Positions 19,244-29,140 of a stretch of 64,000 nt of DNA are shown here, one piece after another; within the stretch, counting starts at the first letter, position 1, and every line of letters begins with the position of its first letter. A program made the translations under genes and the position numbers. The stretch is taken from NCBI RefSeq assembly GCF_000970305.1, contig NZ_CP009517.1, forward strand, positions 3,100,001-3,164,000. Reading direction: 5' to 3'. Below the pieces are notes generated by a model. That model was not told where the DNA came from and made no database searches. It worked only from the letters and a program-made list of their open reading frames with translations. Origin of the DNA: Methanosarcina barkeri 3 (lineage in GTDB: Archaea; Halobacteriota; Methanosarcinia; Methanosarcinales; Methanosarcinaceae).

Positions 19244-20031
19244 TTCTCTGTTAAACAATAATGCGTATATATTTTTTGCTTTTGTTCACATTAAAAGTAC
19301 AGCTAGCTATACGAAAGTCCAAAAGTATAAAATTTATAACATTAAGACATAAATTATTTAGTTTTATATTTTACAGTCAATCGAATCGTTTTTATACTAT
19401 TTAGAGAATGTTTTATTTTTGAAGAATATATAATTATTAATTCATAATATGCCAAAATAGTATAAATCGGATATTGTTGAGAGTCTCAATACCTGGATCA
19501 AGAAATAGTATGTTGATATGGAGTATGAAAAGATGTTACAAAAATACATTATATTAATATGACAAAAATCGAGATAAGGGCAACTCATAAAATAAGACAT
19601 AAACAAACTATAAAATAAGACATAAATAAACTCATAAAATAAGACATAAACAAACTATAAAATAAGACATAAATAAACTCATAAATAAGACACAAAAATA
19701 AAGTGAAGTAAAAGAAAGGTAAAAAAGTTAAAAGTAATTAAAGAACACGTAGAAAGCGCACTAATAAAATATACAAATGACATGCATTGAAAAGTTTAAT
19801 TTCTCACTTTAGACAACAGAAACACTTTTTGTCTATAGAGAGTTCTGCACGCTTTCTATTTTTAACGCTATATGTTTTTCACGATCTGTTTTTAACTACT
19901 ATCGACGTGCGATTATCAGATTTTAAGACTAATCACTTCTAGCTAGAATTTTCAAATCACTTCTCAGTATGTTTTTGTACTTACTCTTCACTTAGATCTT
20001 TGACTTGCCCAGCTCTTCAAGGCCTTTTGCA
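19244..20031. other. Spacer with a 47-bp repeat
   Basis: This spacer between the gene remnant and hsp20 contains a tandem array at 19586-19700 and otherwise only AT-rich sequence. Oligonucleotide-like runs such as ATAAAATAAGACATAAA dominate the middle. I see no RNA gene or reading frame that I can support. Confidence 0.45.
19586..19700. repeat. Tandem repeat, 47-bp higher-order unit
   Basis: The 47-bp unit occurs at 19586 and 19633 with a partial third at 19680. Each unit is itself two similar halves of 24 and 23 bp, sharing ATAAAATAAGACATAAA, that differ by a C or T in the second half. It looks like an older duplication followed by a second one. Confidence 0.85.
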
Positions 20032-20529
20032 TCAGCTAATTTCAATTTCAACGGGCCTTTCTTCATCACAACGCTTGAAAGTAACCTCAAGGACTCCGTT
20101 TTTATAACTGGCTTTTGCACTCTTAGGGTCCACACGAACCGGAAGCTCTATGTCCTGTGAGTACTCGGAAGTTCCAAGGATCCTGATTTCAAGATTTTGA
20201 GCAGTAGCGTGCAGAAGGAGATCTTCTTTTTCTATTTCCGGTATTTCTGCAAGTACATGTACTAGTTCTTCACTTTCAAAAATATCAATTAAAGGATCTC
20301 TCATTTCGGAGGGGAAGAGATTCTCTTCATCTTCAGAATGTTCCGAAACGTTTCCAAACTCCCGGAGTTCAGGATCTTCCCCCGGGCGATGAATGATAGA
20401 AAATCCATAAACGAAGGGGACAGACTCTCCCATATCTTCCAGGAGGGCTTCGATCATTTCTTCCAGGTTGTCAAAAAGTTCAGACCCAAAATCTTCAAAG
20501 AAATCCTTTCTTTTTCTTGTGCCCACCAT
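20032..20529 (-). CDS. hsp20: Hsp20/alpha-crystallin small heat-shock protein, copy 1
   Basis: Small heat-shock proteins bind unfolded proteins without ATP. This 165-residue protein has an acidic, variable N-terminal part (to about residue 75) and a C-terminal alpha-crystallin domain with VHVLAEIPEIEKEDLLLHAT and the hallmark YKNGVLEVTFKR. It lacks a clear IxI tail beyond VEIEIS. It lies 54 bp after the second hsp20 on the same strand, so the two are probably co-transcribed. The start ATG follows GAGGTAATA. Confidence 0.92.
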   Translation of the reverse strand: MVGTRKRKDFFEDFGSELFDNLEEMIEALLEDMGESVPFVYGFSIIHRPGEDPELREFGNVSEHSEDEENLFPSEMRDPLIDIFESEELVHVLAEIPEIEKEDLLLHATAQNLEIRILGTSEYSQDIELPVRVDPKSAKASYKNGVLEVTFKRCDEERPVEIEIS

Positions 20530-20583
20530 TATTACCTCTATTTTTCCTCGTGCTGTTACACTTGAAGTGCAATTCCCAGAAAG

Positions 20584-21111
20584 TCACTCAATGTTTATTG
20601 AGGTTCGGGAACTGGATTCCAGCCTCTTAAAGGTAACTTCCAGCACACCGTTTTTGTATGTAGCTTTAGCGCTCTGGGGGTCAACCTTTACGGGCAGTTC
20701 TACACGTTCGGAATATTTTGGATTCCCATCTATTGTTTCGATGTCAAGTATTAAATCAGTTGCGTTTAGTCTGATGTTTTCTTTCTCGATACCCGGAATC
20801 TCGGCAATCACATGAACCTTCTCTTCGGTTTCCAGTATATCAATAAGGGGTTTTCTTTTATCAAGACAACACTTTTCTTCGGTCTCAGTATGCTCAAACA
20901 TAGGAATATTCCCGAATTCACGGATTTCAGGTTCTTCTCCTGGTCTCTGGGTCAAGGAAAAACCATAAATGAAAGGTTCCTGCCCGAAATTTTCCATACT
21001 CATATCCATTGCCCTGCTGAAGCGTTCGAACATTTCGTCCACGTCCTTAACAGGGTCAATTCCGAAGATTTCATCGAAAAAATGTTTCCTTTTTTTACTG
21101 TCTCTGTCCAT
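20584..21111 (-). CDS. hsp20: Hsp20/alpha-crystallin small heat-shock protein, copy 2
   Basis: This 175-residue paralogue has the same plan as the neighbouring copy: an N-terminal region with the shared FIYGFSLTQRPGEEPEIREF segment and an alpha-crystallin domain ending in YKNGVLEVTFKR. The shared N-terminal segment, which is unusual because this part normally varies, shows the pair arose by local duplication. A promoter-like region with an inverted repeat precedes it, and a terminator-like hairpin separates it from cdc48, so it may have its own heat-inducible promoter. Confidence 0.92.
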   Translation of the reverse strand: MDRDSKKRKHFFDEIFGIDPVKDVDEMFERFSRAMDMSMENFGQEPFIYGFSLTQRPGEEPEIREFGNIPMFEHTETEEKCCLDKRKPLIDILETEEKVHVIAEIPGIEKENIRLNATDLILDIETIDGNPKYSERVELPVKVDPQSAKATYKNGVLEVTFKRLESSSRTSINIE

Positions 21112-21140
21112 ATAATTACCCCGATATTAATTTATCCATT

Positions 21141-21170
21141 AATAACTCGTTATTGGTGAATATATCAAAT
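21141..21170 (-). promoter_or_regulatory. hsp20 promoter with inverted repeat
   Basis: On the minus strand a TATA-like GATATATTC (about 21161-21170) is followed at 21141-21154 by an inverted repeat, AATAAC-TC-GTTATT. It lies between the TATA box and the hsp20 start codon, near where transcription should begin, a suitable place for a repressor. It resembles in form, not exactly in sequence, the CTAAC-N5-GTTAG element reported for Archaeoglobus HSR1. Confidence 0.4.
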
Positions 21171-21225
21171 CAGCTAGTATAAATCAGTCATTGTTTCTGT
21201 TCAGTAGTTCCTGAATTTTTGATAA

Positions 21226-21249
21226 TAAAAAGCCGGGAGTCACCGGCTT
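21226..21249 (-). terminator. Hairpin with T-run after cdc48
   Basis: A stem AAGCCGG/CCGGCTT (21230-21236 and 21243-21249) with a six-base loop is followed on the minus strand by a run of T. It lies 14 nt after the cdc48 stop codon and should end or attenuate the hsr1-cdc48 transcript before hsp20. Confidence 0.6.
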
Positions 21250-21263
21250 ATAAGGAAGTGGGC

Positions 21264-23531
21264 TTACTGAGCCTGGAAGAAACCCGGAACATTTTCGTGT
21301 TCGATTTCTTTTTCCGGTTCTTCAGCCTCGGGAGCTTCTTCTTCAAATTCAGTTGCGTATTTAGCAAAGAGTTCAGCACTCCGTTCATAAGTCGTAAGGT
21401 TTTCCCTGGATGTTGTAGGCTTTACGCGGCGGATTGCATGTTCAAAGTGCTTCTTTGAAATCCTGATTTCTCCTGCCCGTTTCTCGATGTCTTTTCTGCC
21501 AATTCCTGGAGTAACGATTTCCCTCAATGCCAGCATTGCAGCTTCCCTGCAAATGCCCTCGATATCCGCACCCACATACCCTTCAGTCAAATCAGCGAGT
21601 TCGGAGAGATTTACATCTTCTGCAATGGGTTTTCCCTGTGTATGGATCTCAAAGATCCTTTCCCTGCTTGTTCTATCAGGCAGCTTGACATAGATAAGCC
21701 TATCAAAACGGCCAGGCCTAAGAAGCGCAGGATCTACCATATCAGGCCGATTCGTGGCCGCAACAATAATTACGTCCTTGAGCTCCTCTACTCCATCAAG
21801 TTCGGTAAGGATCTGACTGACAACTCTTTCGGACACATGCGTATCTGAAACAGAACTTCTTTGGGGAGCAATTGAATCGATCTCGTCAAAGAAGACCACC
21901 GTCGGTGCAGCTTGTTTGGCTTTCCTGAAAGTTTCCCTAACCGCACGCTCGGACTCTCCCACATACTTGCTAAGCAGCTCCGGACCTTTAATGCTGATGA
22001 AATTGGCTTCGCTTTCACTTGCAACAGCTTTTGCAAGCAGGGTTTTACCCGTACCTGGAGGCCCGAACAGTAGTATTCCTCTAGGAGGTTTTACACTGAT
22101 AGTGTTAAAGATTTCAGGGTACTTCAGTGGCCACTCTACAGCCTCAATAAGTTCCTGTTTTGCATTTTCAAGTCCTCCAATATCCTCCCATCCTACATGA
22201 GGTACCTCAACATAAACTTCCCTCATCGCCGAAGGCTCGATATTCTTCAGAGCTTCCTTGAAATCATCTTTGGTGACTACGAGCTTATCAAGAATCTCCT
22301 GTGGAATTTCTTCTTCTTCGATATCGATTTCAGGAGTTATCCTTCTAAGAGCATGCATTGCAGCTTCTTTACAGAGAGAAGACAGATCAGCGCCTACAAA
22401 CCCGTGAGTTACATCTGCAATTTCACCAAGACTTACATCCTCCTGAATAGGCATACCTCTAGTATGAATGAGAAGAATCTGTTTCCTACCATTACGATCA
22501 GGAATTCCGATTTCTATTTCCCTGTCAAATCTTCCACCACGGCGGAGAGCTTCATCTATTGAGTTAGGGCGGTTTGTGGCAGCGATTACAACTACCTCAC
22601 CTCTGGATTTTAGCCCGTCCATGAGGGAGAGCAACTGAGCAACTACCCTGCGTTCCATTTCTCCTGTAACTTCACCGCGTTTGGGAGCTATGGAGTCAAT
22701 CTCATCTATGAAGATGATAGAAGGTGCGTCTTTTTCGGCTTCTTCGAAAATTTCGCGAAGCTTCTGCTCGCTCTCTCCATAATACTTGGAAACGATTTCA
22801 GGGCCACTAATAGTTATGAAATTTGCATCGGTTTCACTCGCAACTGCCTTTGCGATCAGTGTTTTACCCGTGCCTGGAGGCCCATGAAGCAGAACTCCTT
22901 TGGGAGGTTCAATTCCAAGCTTCTGAAAGAGTTCGGGATGTCTCAGCGGCAACTCAATCATTTCTCTGACAAGTTGAATTTCCCGTTTAAGCCCACCGAT
23001 ATCCTCATATGAAATGCCTTCTGGAACCCGGATCTCCTCCACAGATTTTTCCTTAATGACTATATCAGTATCTTTAGTAACAACAACAGGTCCGGCAGGT
23101 CTTGTAGATGCAACTACGAAAGTCAAAGGGTTATTTACAGTTTCCACTCTAATCTGCTGACCTTTGTTCAAAGGTCTTCCCTCAATAATTCTGAGGATGT
23201 AGTGAGCCCCTCCAACGAGTCTTACAGGTTGAGAAGGAGCAAGGGTAACTCTTTGGGCATGTTTTGCCTGGACTTTCTGGATTGTGACCCTATCATCAAT
23301 CCCAACTTTGGCATTACTGCGAAGGTTCCCGTCGATCCGAATCCGATTTTCCTGTTCACGCTCCACATTTGGCCAGACAATTGCGTAAGTCTTGGCTCTC
23401 CCTGATATCTCAATTATATCCCCGCTTACAAGCCCCATCTGCTGCATCAAGCGGGTGTCAATTCTTGCAATTCCCCTGCCCACATCCTTATGATAAGCTT
23501 CAGCGACTCTCAAGTTAGTTTCTTCAATCAT
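21264..23531 (-). CDS. cdc48: Cdc48/VCP-type AAA ATPase
   Basis: Archaeal Cdc48 (VAT) unfolds proteins and feeds the proteasome. The 755-residue protein has an N domain (residues 1-180, double-psi barrel and four-stranded beta parts), then two AAA modules. The first Walker A GPPGTGKT is at residues 217-224 with [11 protein letters not shown] as Walker B, and the second GPPGTGKT is near residue 490 with [11 protein letters not shown]. Both SRH regions ([20 protein letters not shown], then [20 protein letters not shown]) are intact. The C-terminus is acidic. Its start overlaps the stop of the upstream regulator by ATGA, so the two form an operon. Confidence 0.97.
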   Translation of the reverse strand: MIEETNLRVAEAYHKDVGRGIARIDTRLMQQMGLVSGDIIEISGRAKTYAIVWPNVEREQENRIRIDGNLRSNAKVGIDDRVTIQKVQAKHAQRVTLAPSQPVRLVGGAHYILRIIEGRPLNKGQQIRVETVNNPLTFVVASTRPAGPVVVTKDTDIVIKEKSVEEIRVPEGISYEDIGGLKREIQLVREMIELPLRHPELFQKLGIEPPKGVLLHGPPGTGKTLIAKAVASETDANFITISGPEIVSKYYGESEQKLREIFEEAEKDAPSIIFIDEIDSIAPKRGEVTGEMERRVVAQLLSLMDGLKSRGEVVVIAATNRPNSIDEALRRGGRFDREIEIGIPDRNGRKQILLIHTRGMPIQEDVSLGEIADVTHGFVGADLSSLCKEAAMHALRRITPEIDIEEEEIPQEILDKLVVTKDDFKEALKNIEPSAMREVYVEVPHVGWEDIGGLENAKQELIEAVEWPLKYPEIFNTISVKPPRGILLFGPPGTGKTLLAKAVASESEANFISIKGPELLSKYVGESERAVRETFRKAKQAAPTVVFFDEIDSIAPQRSSVSDTHVSERVVSQILTELDGVEELKDVIIVAATNRPDMVDPALLRPGRFDRLIYVKLPDRTSRERIFEIHTQGKPIAEDVNLSELADLTEGYVGADIEGICREAAMLALREIVTPGIGRKDIEKRAGEIRISKKHFEHAIRRVKPTTSRENLTTYERSAELFAKYATEFEEEAPEAEEPEKEIEHENVPGFFQAQ

Positions 23532-24214
23532 TCGTTCTCAACTCCGGTCTCACGTATTTTCCAGTAATACTGGTTATTTTTGATACCATACTCAATAAAT
23601 CCCCTCTTTGTAAGGTCTATCAGGTTAGCGTTAACAATACTCGGGTGCAAGCGCAGGTTGTAACATAAGGTAGCCAAAGTGGTTTCATCTTTCAGAAGCT
23701 CAAACAGGAGCTCACACTCTACCGGATTCCTGGCTATTTCTTCAATTGAGTCAAGACAACGGTCCATAGCTTCTGTGTATTCAGCCTGGAGCTGCTGCTG
23801 CATCTGTGCGAGTTCTTCTTGCCTTTTTTTGAGTTCCTTAAGTCTGCTGCTCAGTTTAAGAAAGAAAGCCGACTGTTCTTCCCCTTGAGGAGTCTCCCCT
23901 CCCACAGGACCCTCTTCTTTATTATCCCTATCAAAAGGAACATCATGAAGTGTTACTGTATAGGCATATGGGGATACTGATACTTCAAGTCGCATGTTGT
24001 TTGCGATATTGAAGTACTTGCGCCTCTGTTCGTCCACACTGCATTCTATAAGTCCTGCCTGCTCAAGCAGGCCTAGATGACTTATTATGGCTTTTGGCCC
24101 TACTCCCAACCTGCTAGAGATCTCACTGACATAGCAGGGACGATTTGCAAGAAGTTGAATAATCTTCCTTCGGTTTTCATTCCCCAGAATGTCAAGTAAT
24201 TTTGTCGGGTCCAT
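23528..24214 (-). CDS. ArsR-type heat-shock regulator, HSR1-like
   Basis: This 228-residue protein has an N-terminal winged helix (residues 1-65, with [20 protein letters not shown] and a wing ending RRKYFNI), a coiled-coil region (about 120-155, [20 protein letters not shown]) and a second, C-terminal winged-helix-like part. HSR1 of Archaeoglobus fulgidus, encoded with cdc48 and hsp20, represses that cluster and has a similar ArsR-type helix; the matching gene order here supports the same role. The stop overlaps the cdc48 start by four bases. It may be autoregulated, although I did not find a clear copy of the HSR1 motif upstream. Confidence 0.8.
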   Translation of the reverse strand: MDPTKLLDILGNENRRKIIQLLANRPCYVSEISSRLGVGPKAIISHLGLLEQAGLIECSVDEQRRKYFNIANNMRLEVSVSPYAYTVTLHDVPFDRDNKEEGPVGGETPQGEEQSAFFLKLSSRLKELKKRQEELAQMQQQLQAEYTEAMDRCLDSIEEIARNPVECELLFELLKDETTLATLCYNLRLHPSIVNANLIDLTKRGFIEYGIKNNQYYWKIRETGVENE

Positions 24215-24801
24215 TATTTTCCTCTGATAATAATATAAATTTGTGAAATATTAAGGCAATAGTGCCAGACTTTTGAGATTGTATAATTTTCGGTTATAAG
24301 TGTCTAGCCTTGAGTAAATTCGAACAGGAACCCTGCCTGAAACTTTACCCGGTAGACTAGCTGGAAAGGAGAATGCATATGATAGTAACCAATAGTTATC
24401 ATTAAACATATATAAAGGTTTCTACGACTATTTATGTAATTATTTGTGCAGTTGCTTGCGTTTTATAGTAAACAAAAATAAGAAAGTCTAGATATGAGGC
24501 ACGAACTAAAAGCAAAATCGGATTGAAGTATAAGAAGAAATAGTTATAAGAAATGGCTGGACAAGTGCAAGCTAACAAAATAATTGTTGTCATTCATGAG
24601 TATGGAGGATGAAATACTTATTGTTTTCATCAGTTCCTGACAAACTCTTTGTTGAACCTGAACTATCAGTTCGGAAACAGACTAATCGGAATATAAAATT
24701 TTCCGCTTTGTTCTATATGATTCTATCTGAAAAATTACTCCTCAAAAACATCCAGGCAAGAAATTTTTGAAATTTTGGAAAATCTAAATTACGTTTACTT
24801 T
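24215..24801. other. Spacer upstream of the hsr1-cdc48 operon
   Basis: This 587-bp stretch contains the promoter of hsr1 (a GAGG ribosome site lies directly before its start) and the 3' end of the zinc-ribbon gene's region. A TATA-like ATATATAAAGG at about 24408-24418 points to the plus strand, but I see no plausible gene there. No clear CTAAC-N5-GTTAG site was found. Confidence 0.4.
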
Positions 24802-25239
24802 TTAACTTTTCTTTTTGTTTTCTTTTTGCTGGCTGAAAACCGAGGGTAGATGCAGGGCATAAGACCCTTCTTCCCGGATTGCCATAACGAGTTCTTTTCT
24901 TTCAAGAAGAGAATCCAGGTTAAGTTCATAGGAGCCAGGCCCAAGAATTCTTACGGACTCTACTCTTTCGTCATATGTTTCCTTCTCTGGTTCTGGTTCC
25001 TGCTTTACACTTTCCTGCTCAGAAGCAAGAGCCTCATCAATATTTCTTACAACTTCATCCAGAGAGGATTCCAGATCTAACTTTTGTTCTTCCAGAGCGA
25101 GCCTTTCCTGATTTTCGAAACCTTCAGATTCGTTTTTTACATAAAGGAACTTGTTCCAACCGCAGTTCGGGCAGCCGCTCAGAATGACAGAATCTCCGTC
25201 TTCAAATATGGTTCCGCATCTGGTACATCTGTGGGGCAT
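24802..25239 (-). CDS. Zinc-ribbon protein (DUF2072/COG3364-like)
   Basis: The 145-residue protein starts MPHRCTRCGTIFEDGDSVIL with a zinc ribbon made of CTRC (residues 5-8) and CPNC (near residue 28). A coiled, acidic middle region (residues 45-100) leads to a small C-terminal domain (VRILGPGSYELNLDSLLERK) and a Lys-rich end. This layout is found in many euryarchaea as a zinc-ribbon protein of unknown function. It stands alone on the minus strand; neither neighbour suggests a role. Confidence 0.75.
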   Translation of the reverse strand: MPHRCTRCGTIFEDGDSVILSGCPNCGWNKFLYVKNESEGFENQERLALEEQKLDLESSLDEVVRNIDEALASEQESVKQEPEPEKETYDERVESVRILGPGSYELNLDSLLERKELVMAIREEGSYALHLPSVFSQQKENKKKS

Positions 25240-25629
25240 GAATTCACCGGTAGTAGATAATGGGTTAATTTGCTGTTAAGGTAATTATGTACTCGATTTT
25301 TTAGACCAATTTAGGATTCTAAATCTGAGGCCAGTTTGATATACTGGATTTCAGACCAGTTTGGTAATACTGGATTTCAGACCAATCTGAATCCTTGACC
25401 AAGATTTTAAATGTATACAGAGTGACTATAGTGATAGCCTTGTGGGTACTTAAAATATAGATACACTGAATAGATATGTATATTTGTATTTTACAGCTTA
25501 ATGCCTTCATTTAAACGAAAGTTAGTTCCACCCAGTAAAAATAAAAATATCCTTTCCGGTTTTAGGCTTACTTCGTTTTCCAGTGAGAAGCGTAAGCTAT
25601 TATCTACTTAGGAAAAAATTAATAAGTTT
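25240..25629. other. Spacer with a short 26-bp repeat
   Basis: This spacer separates the zinc-ribbon and phosphoribosyltransferase genes. It holds two and a half copies of a 25-26-bp unit at 25331-25393 (CCAGTTTGGTAATACTGGAT and similar). I see no gene in it. Confidence 0.6.
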
Positions 25630-26322
25630 TTATAACAATATCCAGTGCTTCTTTCCATTGATCATTTCAGAACTGACCTTGCGCACTCTCTCCATCTCCT
25701 CCAGAACTTCTGGAAGCCTTCCAGGCTGGGTTATTTCAAAGACAATAGAATCCAGACCATGGTTTATATAAAGGCTATGTTTAAGATCCTCAAGACTCCA
25801 GTATTTTTTAGGGTCTTTTCTCATGCATTTAGTCAGGATACTTGTCATATCTTCCATAAAGTTCCAGGGGTAGACAATCCAGGCCCAATCCTCGAGCCGT
25901 TCTCCCACATAATCAGGGTCAATTTTAGAACTCCCAAGGTACTGCAGTGAAGCAGTCCTGACTTCCGTAGGATTATGATTTTCTACATAGGCCCTGGCAC
26001 TAAGCATACTTTCCCCGGTATCGACAATATCATCTACAATAAGTACCTTTTTTTCTTCCATTACAGCACTCGAAAGAGGATATCGAATGTATGGCTCACC
26101 GGTATCGATAGCTGTGTCTCCTATGTAGTGCTCGATTTTCAAACTGGACAGGTCATCAAGTCCCAGAAAATCGCATAGTACTCGCCCGGCAAACCAGCCT
26201 CCTCTTGCAAGAGCAATAATTACGTCCGGTTCATATCCAGAACATTTGACTTCCGTAGATATGTTTCGGCACAAACTATAAATGTAATCCCAGTTCGTAA
26301 GCACACATTTGAATGATTTTAT
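25630..26322 (-). CDS. Phosphoribosyltransferase family protein
   Basis: The protein has a type I phosphoribosyltransferase fold. The PRPP loop is VLIVDDIVDTGESM (about residues 90-103) and an N-terminal substrate region reads PDVIIALARGGWFAGRVL. The C-terminal 80 residues are an addition with a predicted helical part, as in the archaeal COG2236 group, whose substrate (a purine or xanthine-like base) is not certain. Start: no ATG lies in the right place. GGAGG (26330-26334 on the other strand) is seven bases from ATA (26320-26322), which would start IKSFKCVLTNWDYI; a TTG ten codons upstream has no ribosome site. I therefore give 26322 as the likely end, with doubt. Confidence 0.8.
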   Translation of the reverse strand: MKSFKCVLTNWDYIYSLCRNISTEVKCSGYEPDVIIALARGGWFAGRVLCDFLGLDDLSSLKIEHYIGDTAIDTGEPYIRYPLSSAVMEEKKVLIVDDIVDTGESMLSARAYVENHNPTEVRTASLQYLGSSKIDPDYVGERLEDWAWIVYPWNFMEDMTSILTKCMRKDPKKYWSLEDLKHSLYINHGLDSIVFEITQPGRLPEVLEEMERVRKVSSEMINGKKHWILL

Positions 26323-26800
26323 GCAAAGTCCTCCATGATCTGGAAATCGCAATACACAGTCAGAATACTATCAGATAAGAAGTATCACTTTCCAAGCTCT
26401 ATTCCGATCTATATAATCAAGATTATAGACTTTAAGTTTTCTTATCTTGTCAAAGGATAGTTCTAAAAATAATTAAAAAACAGGACAAGATTAAAAGGAA
26501 TAAGACAAAATTAAAAAGAATGGGACAAGACTAAAAGAACAGGGCAAGATTAAAAAGAATGGAATAAAATTAAAAAGAAGACAATAGAATTAAAAAATGA
26601 ATACTTAAAAGGTAAGATATGAACTCTTGCTATACTGAAAGAATATGACTGAAAGGACGTGACTAAAAGTATGGATTGAAGTTAATTTTAAATAACTTTA
26701 GACATCACTCGTAGAACTTCAAGTTCCTTCAAAAGATCTTTCTAAAAAATGAAGCAAAGACAAATCTTCGCAAACGTGCAAGATCCGGAAAGTGAAATCA
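26323..26800. other. Spacer with degenerate 20-bp repeats
   Basis: The stretch from about 26480 to 26595 is built from degenerate units of 18-21 bp, all close to GACAAGATTAAAAAGAATGG. The right part contains the promoter of the regulator gene. I see no other gene. Confidence 0.6.
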
Positions 26801-27577
26801 ATGGATAAAGCCTTGATAGACCTGATTTTTATGTCCCAGAAGAGAAAAGACCTTTTGCTCCTTCTCAAAAACGGAGGAAAACCAATAGAGGACATAGTAA
26901 AAAGTCTGAACGTTAACCCAACGGGCATGCTCCCGCAAATCAAAAAATTAAAGGATGAAAATCTGGTTTTTCAGGAAGATAAAGAGTACAAGCTAATGCC
27001 TCTTGCAAAAATTTTGGTCGAGAAAATGGAACCTTTACTTGATACTCTGCAGGCCATTGAGGAGAATGCTGAATACTGGCAGGACCGCGATATCTCTGAA
27101 CTACCCAGGGCATTTCTGGAAAGATTCAATGAACTAAAGTCCTGCTTCCTTGTAAAACCTAATCCTGATAGTATTTTTGAGCCTTCTTCCGTGTTCCTGG
27201 ATAACATAAGGAAATCAAAAAAGATAATCTGTTTTTCATCAATATTTCATCCGGTATTTTCCGAAATATTTCTAGCAAACAAAGAAAATGATATCAGAAT
27301 AACCCTTGTAGTAACAGAGAAAATTTATGAAAGACTGAAAACCGATTTTGAAGAAGAACTGAAACTTTATCTGGCCAGAGAAAAAAAGAAGCTTTTTATC
27401 TGTAATAACGAGGTAAAGATTGCCATGCTGGTTAAGACTGAATATTTCATGGCTGCTGATTTTCTTACTTCGAAGGGAATTTTTGACCAGGAAACCCTTA
27501 TAGGCTTCGAGCCTACAGCCCTGAGATGGACTGAAGACCTTATTCTACATTACAAAGAGCACGCTCACCAGATATAA
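26801..27577 (+). CDS. Winged-helix regulator, FilR1/Msr-type
   Basis: The 258-residue protein has an N-terminal winged helix (LIFMSQKRKDLLLLLKNGGK, then PTGMLPQIKKLKDENLV) and a middle domain of the FilR1 type (formerly DUF1724). Methanosarcina encodes many such regulators; the Msr proteins of this group control methanol methyltransferase operons such as mtaCB. Which genes this one controls cannot be told: the mtaCB genes in this window are 33 kb away. I chose ATG 26801 rather than the GTG three codons upstream. Confidence 0.8.
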   Translation: MDKALIDLIFMSQKRKDLLLLLKNGGKPIEDIVKSLNVNPTGMLPQIKKLKDENLVFQEDKEYKLMPLAKILVEKMEPLLDTLQAIEENAEYWQDRDISELPRAFLERFNELKSCFLVKPNPDSIFEPSSVFLDNIRKSKKIICFSSIFHPVFSEIFLANKENDIRITLVVTEKIYERLKTDFEEELKLYLAREKKKLFICNNEVKIAMLVKTEYFMAADFLTSKGIFDQETLIGFEPTALRWTEDLILHYKEHAHQI

Positions 27578-28186
27578 AGATAAACTAAATATAAACTCAG
27601 TTAAGAAAATTTGAAGTTTAAACTGTAACATCAATATGTATTTCTATTTTTATGTCGAGCTGTAGATTATTCATCCATTTTTCAAAGTTTTCACTGTCTC
27701 TTTTACTTAAGAAATAATAAGTAGTTTTCAGTTTTTTAGAGAAGATTTTTAAATTTAAAGGCTTCGAGATGAATGAACATAAGCGTCTGTAAGATCCCTT
27801 CTACCATAAAGAATGAGTCGGTTCTTTGTTCGCGTGCACTCCGTAATTCCACTACCTTATGTCCTGATTCAAAAATGAATTCAAAAATGAATTCAAAAAC
27901 GAATTCAAAAACGAATTCAAAAATGGATTCAAAAATGGATTCAAAAATGTTAGATATGCCCTCTGTAATAGTTACAACTCTCAATTAGGTCCTACAGGCT
28001 CTTTACTTGAGAAAGGACAAGGAAAACTCTCAAAAAAGAATTCCAAGACAACTCAATTAACAAAGAAGAAAACTAACCTATAAAGCTACGAATAGAACTG
28101 AAGTTTAAGCAAAGGATAAATCCAAACAGACTCATCTTTTCATAAACGTATCAGCGAGAACAAGAGTAGAGAAAAAGAGGGGAAAA
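27578..28186. other. Spacer with a 12-bp repeat array
   Basis: This 609-bp spacer contains the array at 27866-27949 and, at its right end, a GAGGGG ribosome site for the lipoprotein gene. Both strands have open frames through the array (period 12 keeps the frame), but their translation is only a repeated SKMN or EFIF pattern and so is not good evidence for a gene. Confidence 0.55.
27866..27949. repeat. Tandem repeat, 12 bp, seven copies
   Basis: Seven units of (G/A)ATTCAAAAA(T/C)G follow each other without gaps. The variants are ordered: outer copies carry G and T, inner copies A and C. Because the period is a multiple of three, all frames stay open across it. Confidence 0.95.
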
Positions 28187-29053
28187 ATGAAAATAGGAGC
28201 AACCGATAAGTTTTGGAAGTACACGAAAATTACAACAGTTCTGCTTACGACATTTGTGATTATTCTTTCCGGTTGTATTGGTGAAGAACAGAACAAAACC
28301 GAGTCAGGAAATACAACAAATGATAGTCAGGGAGTTACCGAAACAAACAGTAGTCATGGGACCACTGGAGGAGATTACGTATACGGTACTGCAAAAGTGG
28401 AGAGTGTTCAAATTGTAACCCTTGAGTCTTTTCCAGTACAGATACAGGTGATAGCAAAAGGCTACCTGCCTGACGGATGTACTGAAATAGATGAAATAAA
28501 GAATGAAAGCAAAGGAAATGTTTTCAATATTAATATCAGTACAAAACGCCCTAGAGATGCATTCTGTACGCAGGCTACAAAGAATTTTACAGAAACTATT
28601 CCCCTTGAAGTCAGGGGCCTCAAAGCCGGTAACTACACTGTAAATGTGAATGGAGTGACCGAGTCTTTTGAACTATCCGTAGATAACGGACCTCAAGAGG
28701 CTTCTAACACCAGTTCATTTAAACAGCAGATAATAACCGAAGCTGACAACGGAACAATTATAAGTGTTGAAAATGGAAGCACGTTTTACCTCAAGCTTAA
28801 GGAAAACCCGACCACAGGTTATTCATGGGAACTCAATCTAAGCCAGGGGCTCAATAATATCTCAGGAGAATATTATCCTCCAGAGCAGCCTGAAGGAATC
28901 AAAGAACCTCTTGTGGGCGCTGGAGGGATCCATTTATGGGAAGTTAAAGCCGTATCTAAAGGCAGCCAGCAAGTAACTGGAATATATAAAAGACCCTGGG
29001 AGAAATTAACCGGAGAAGAAGAGAAATTCACACTCAACGTTAAGGTTGTCTGA
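28187..29053 (+). CDS. Lipoprotein with chagasin-like (I42) protease inhibitor domain
   Basis: The 288-residue protein has an N-terminal signal with a lipobox (LSGC, Cys30) followed by a Thr/Asn/Ser-rich linker rich in N-glycosylation-type sites. Residues about 70-170 form an unrecognised beta-rich domain with two Cys. The C-terminal 100 residues match the chagasin family of cysteine-protease inhibitors: ENPTTGYSWEL (the NxTxG loop), GAGGIHLWEVKAV and YKRPWE. The protein should be anchored outside the membrane and could protect surface proteins from papain-like proteases. It stands alone. Confidence 0.85.
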   Translation: MKIGATDKFWKYTKITTVLLTTFVIILSGCIGEEQNKTESGNTTNDSQGVTETNSSHGTTGGDYVYGTAKVESVQIVTLESFPVQIQVIAKGYLPDGCTEIDEIKNESKGNVFNINISTKRPRDAFCTQATKNFTETIPLEVRGLKAGNYTVNVNGVTESFELSVDNGPQEASNTSSFKQQIITEADNGTIISVENGSTFYLKLKENPTTGYSWELNLSQGLNNISGEYYPPEQPEGIKEPLVGAGGIHLWEVKAVSKGSQQVTGIYKRPWEKLTGEEEKFTLNVKVV

Positions 29054-29140
29054 GTTACTGGTGATACCTGCCCTTTTCCAGGTTTATTCATCCCATTCAG
29101 TAGAGGAAAAGGGCATCTTAACTTTTGACCTGGCACTGCA

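Noticed and set aside
23528-24801. Exact HSR1 box (CTAAC-N5-GTTAG) upstream of the regulator
   Set aside because: I searched by eye and did not find it; only loosely similar TA-rich sequences occur.
27736-27988. Open frames on both strands over the 12-bp repeat
   Set aside because: They exist because the period is a multiple of three; the products are SKMN or EFIF repeats and nothing else supports them.
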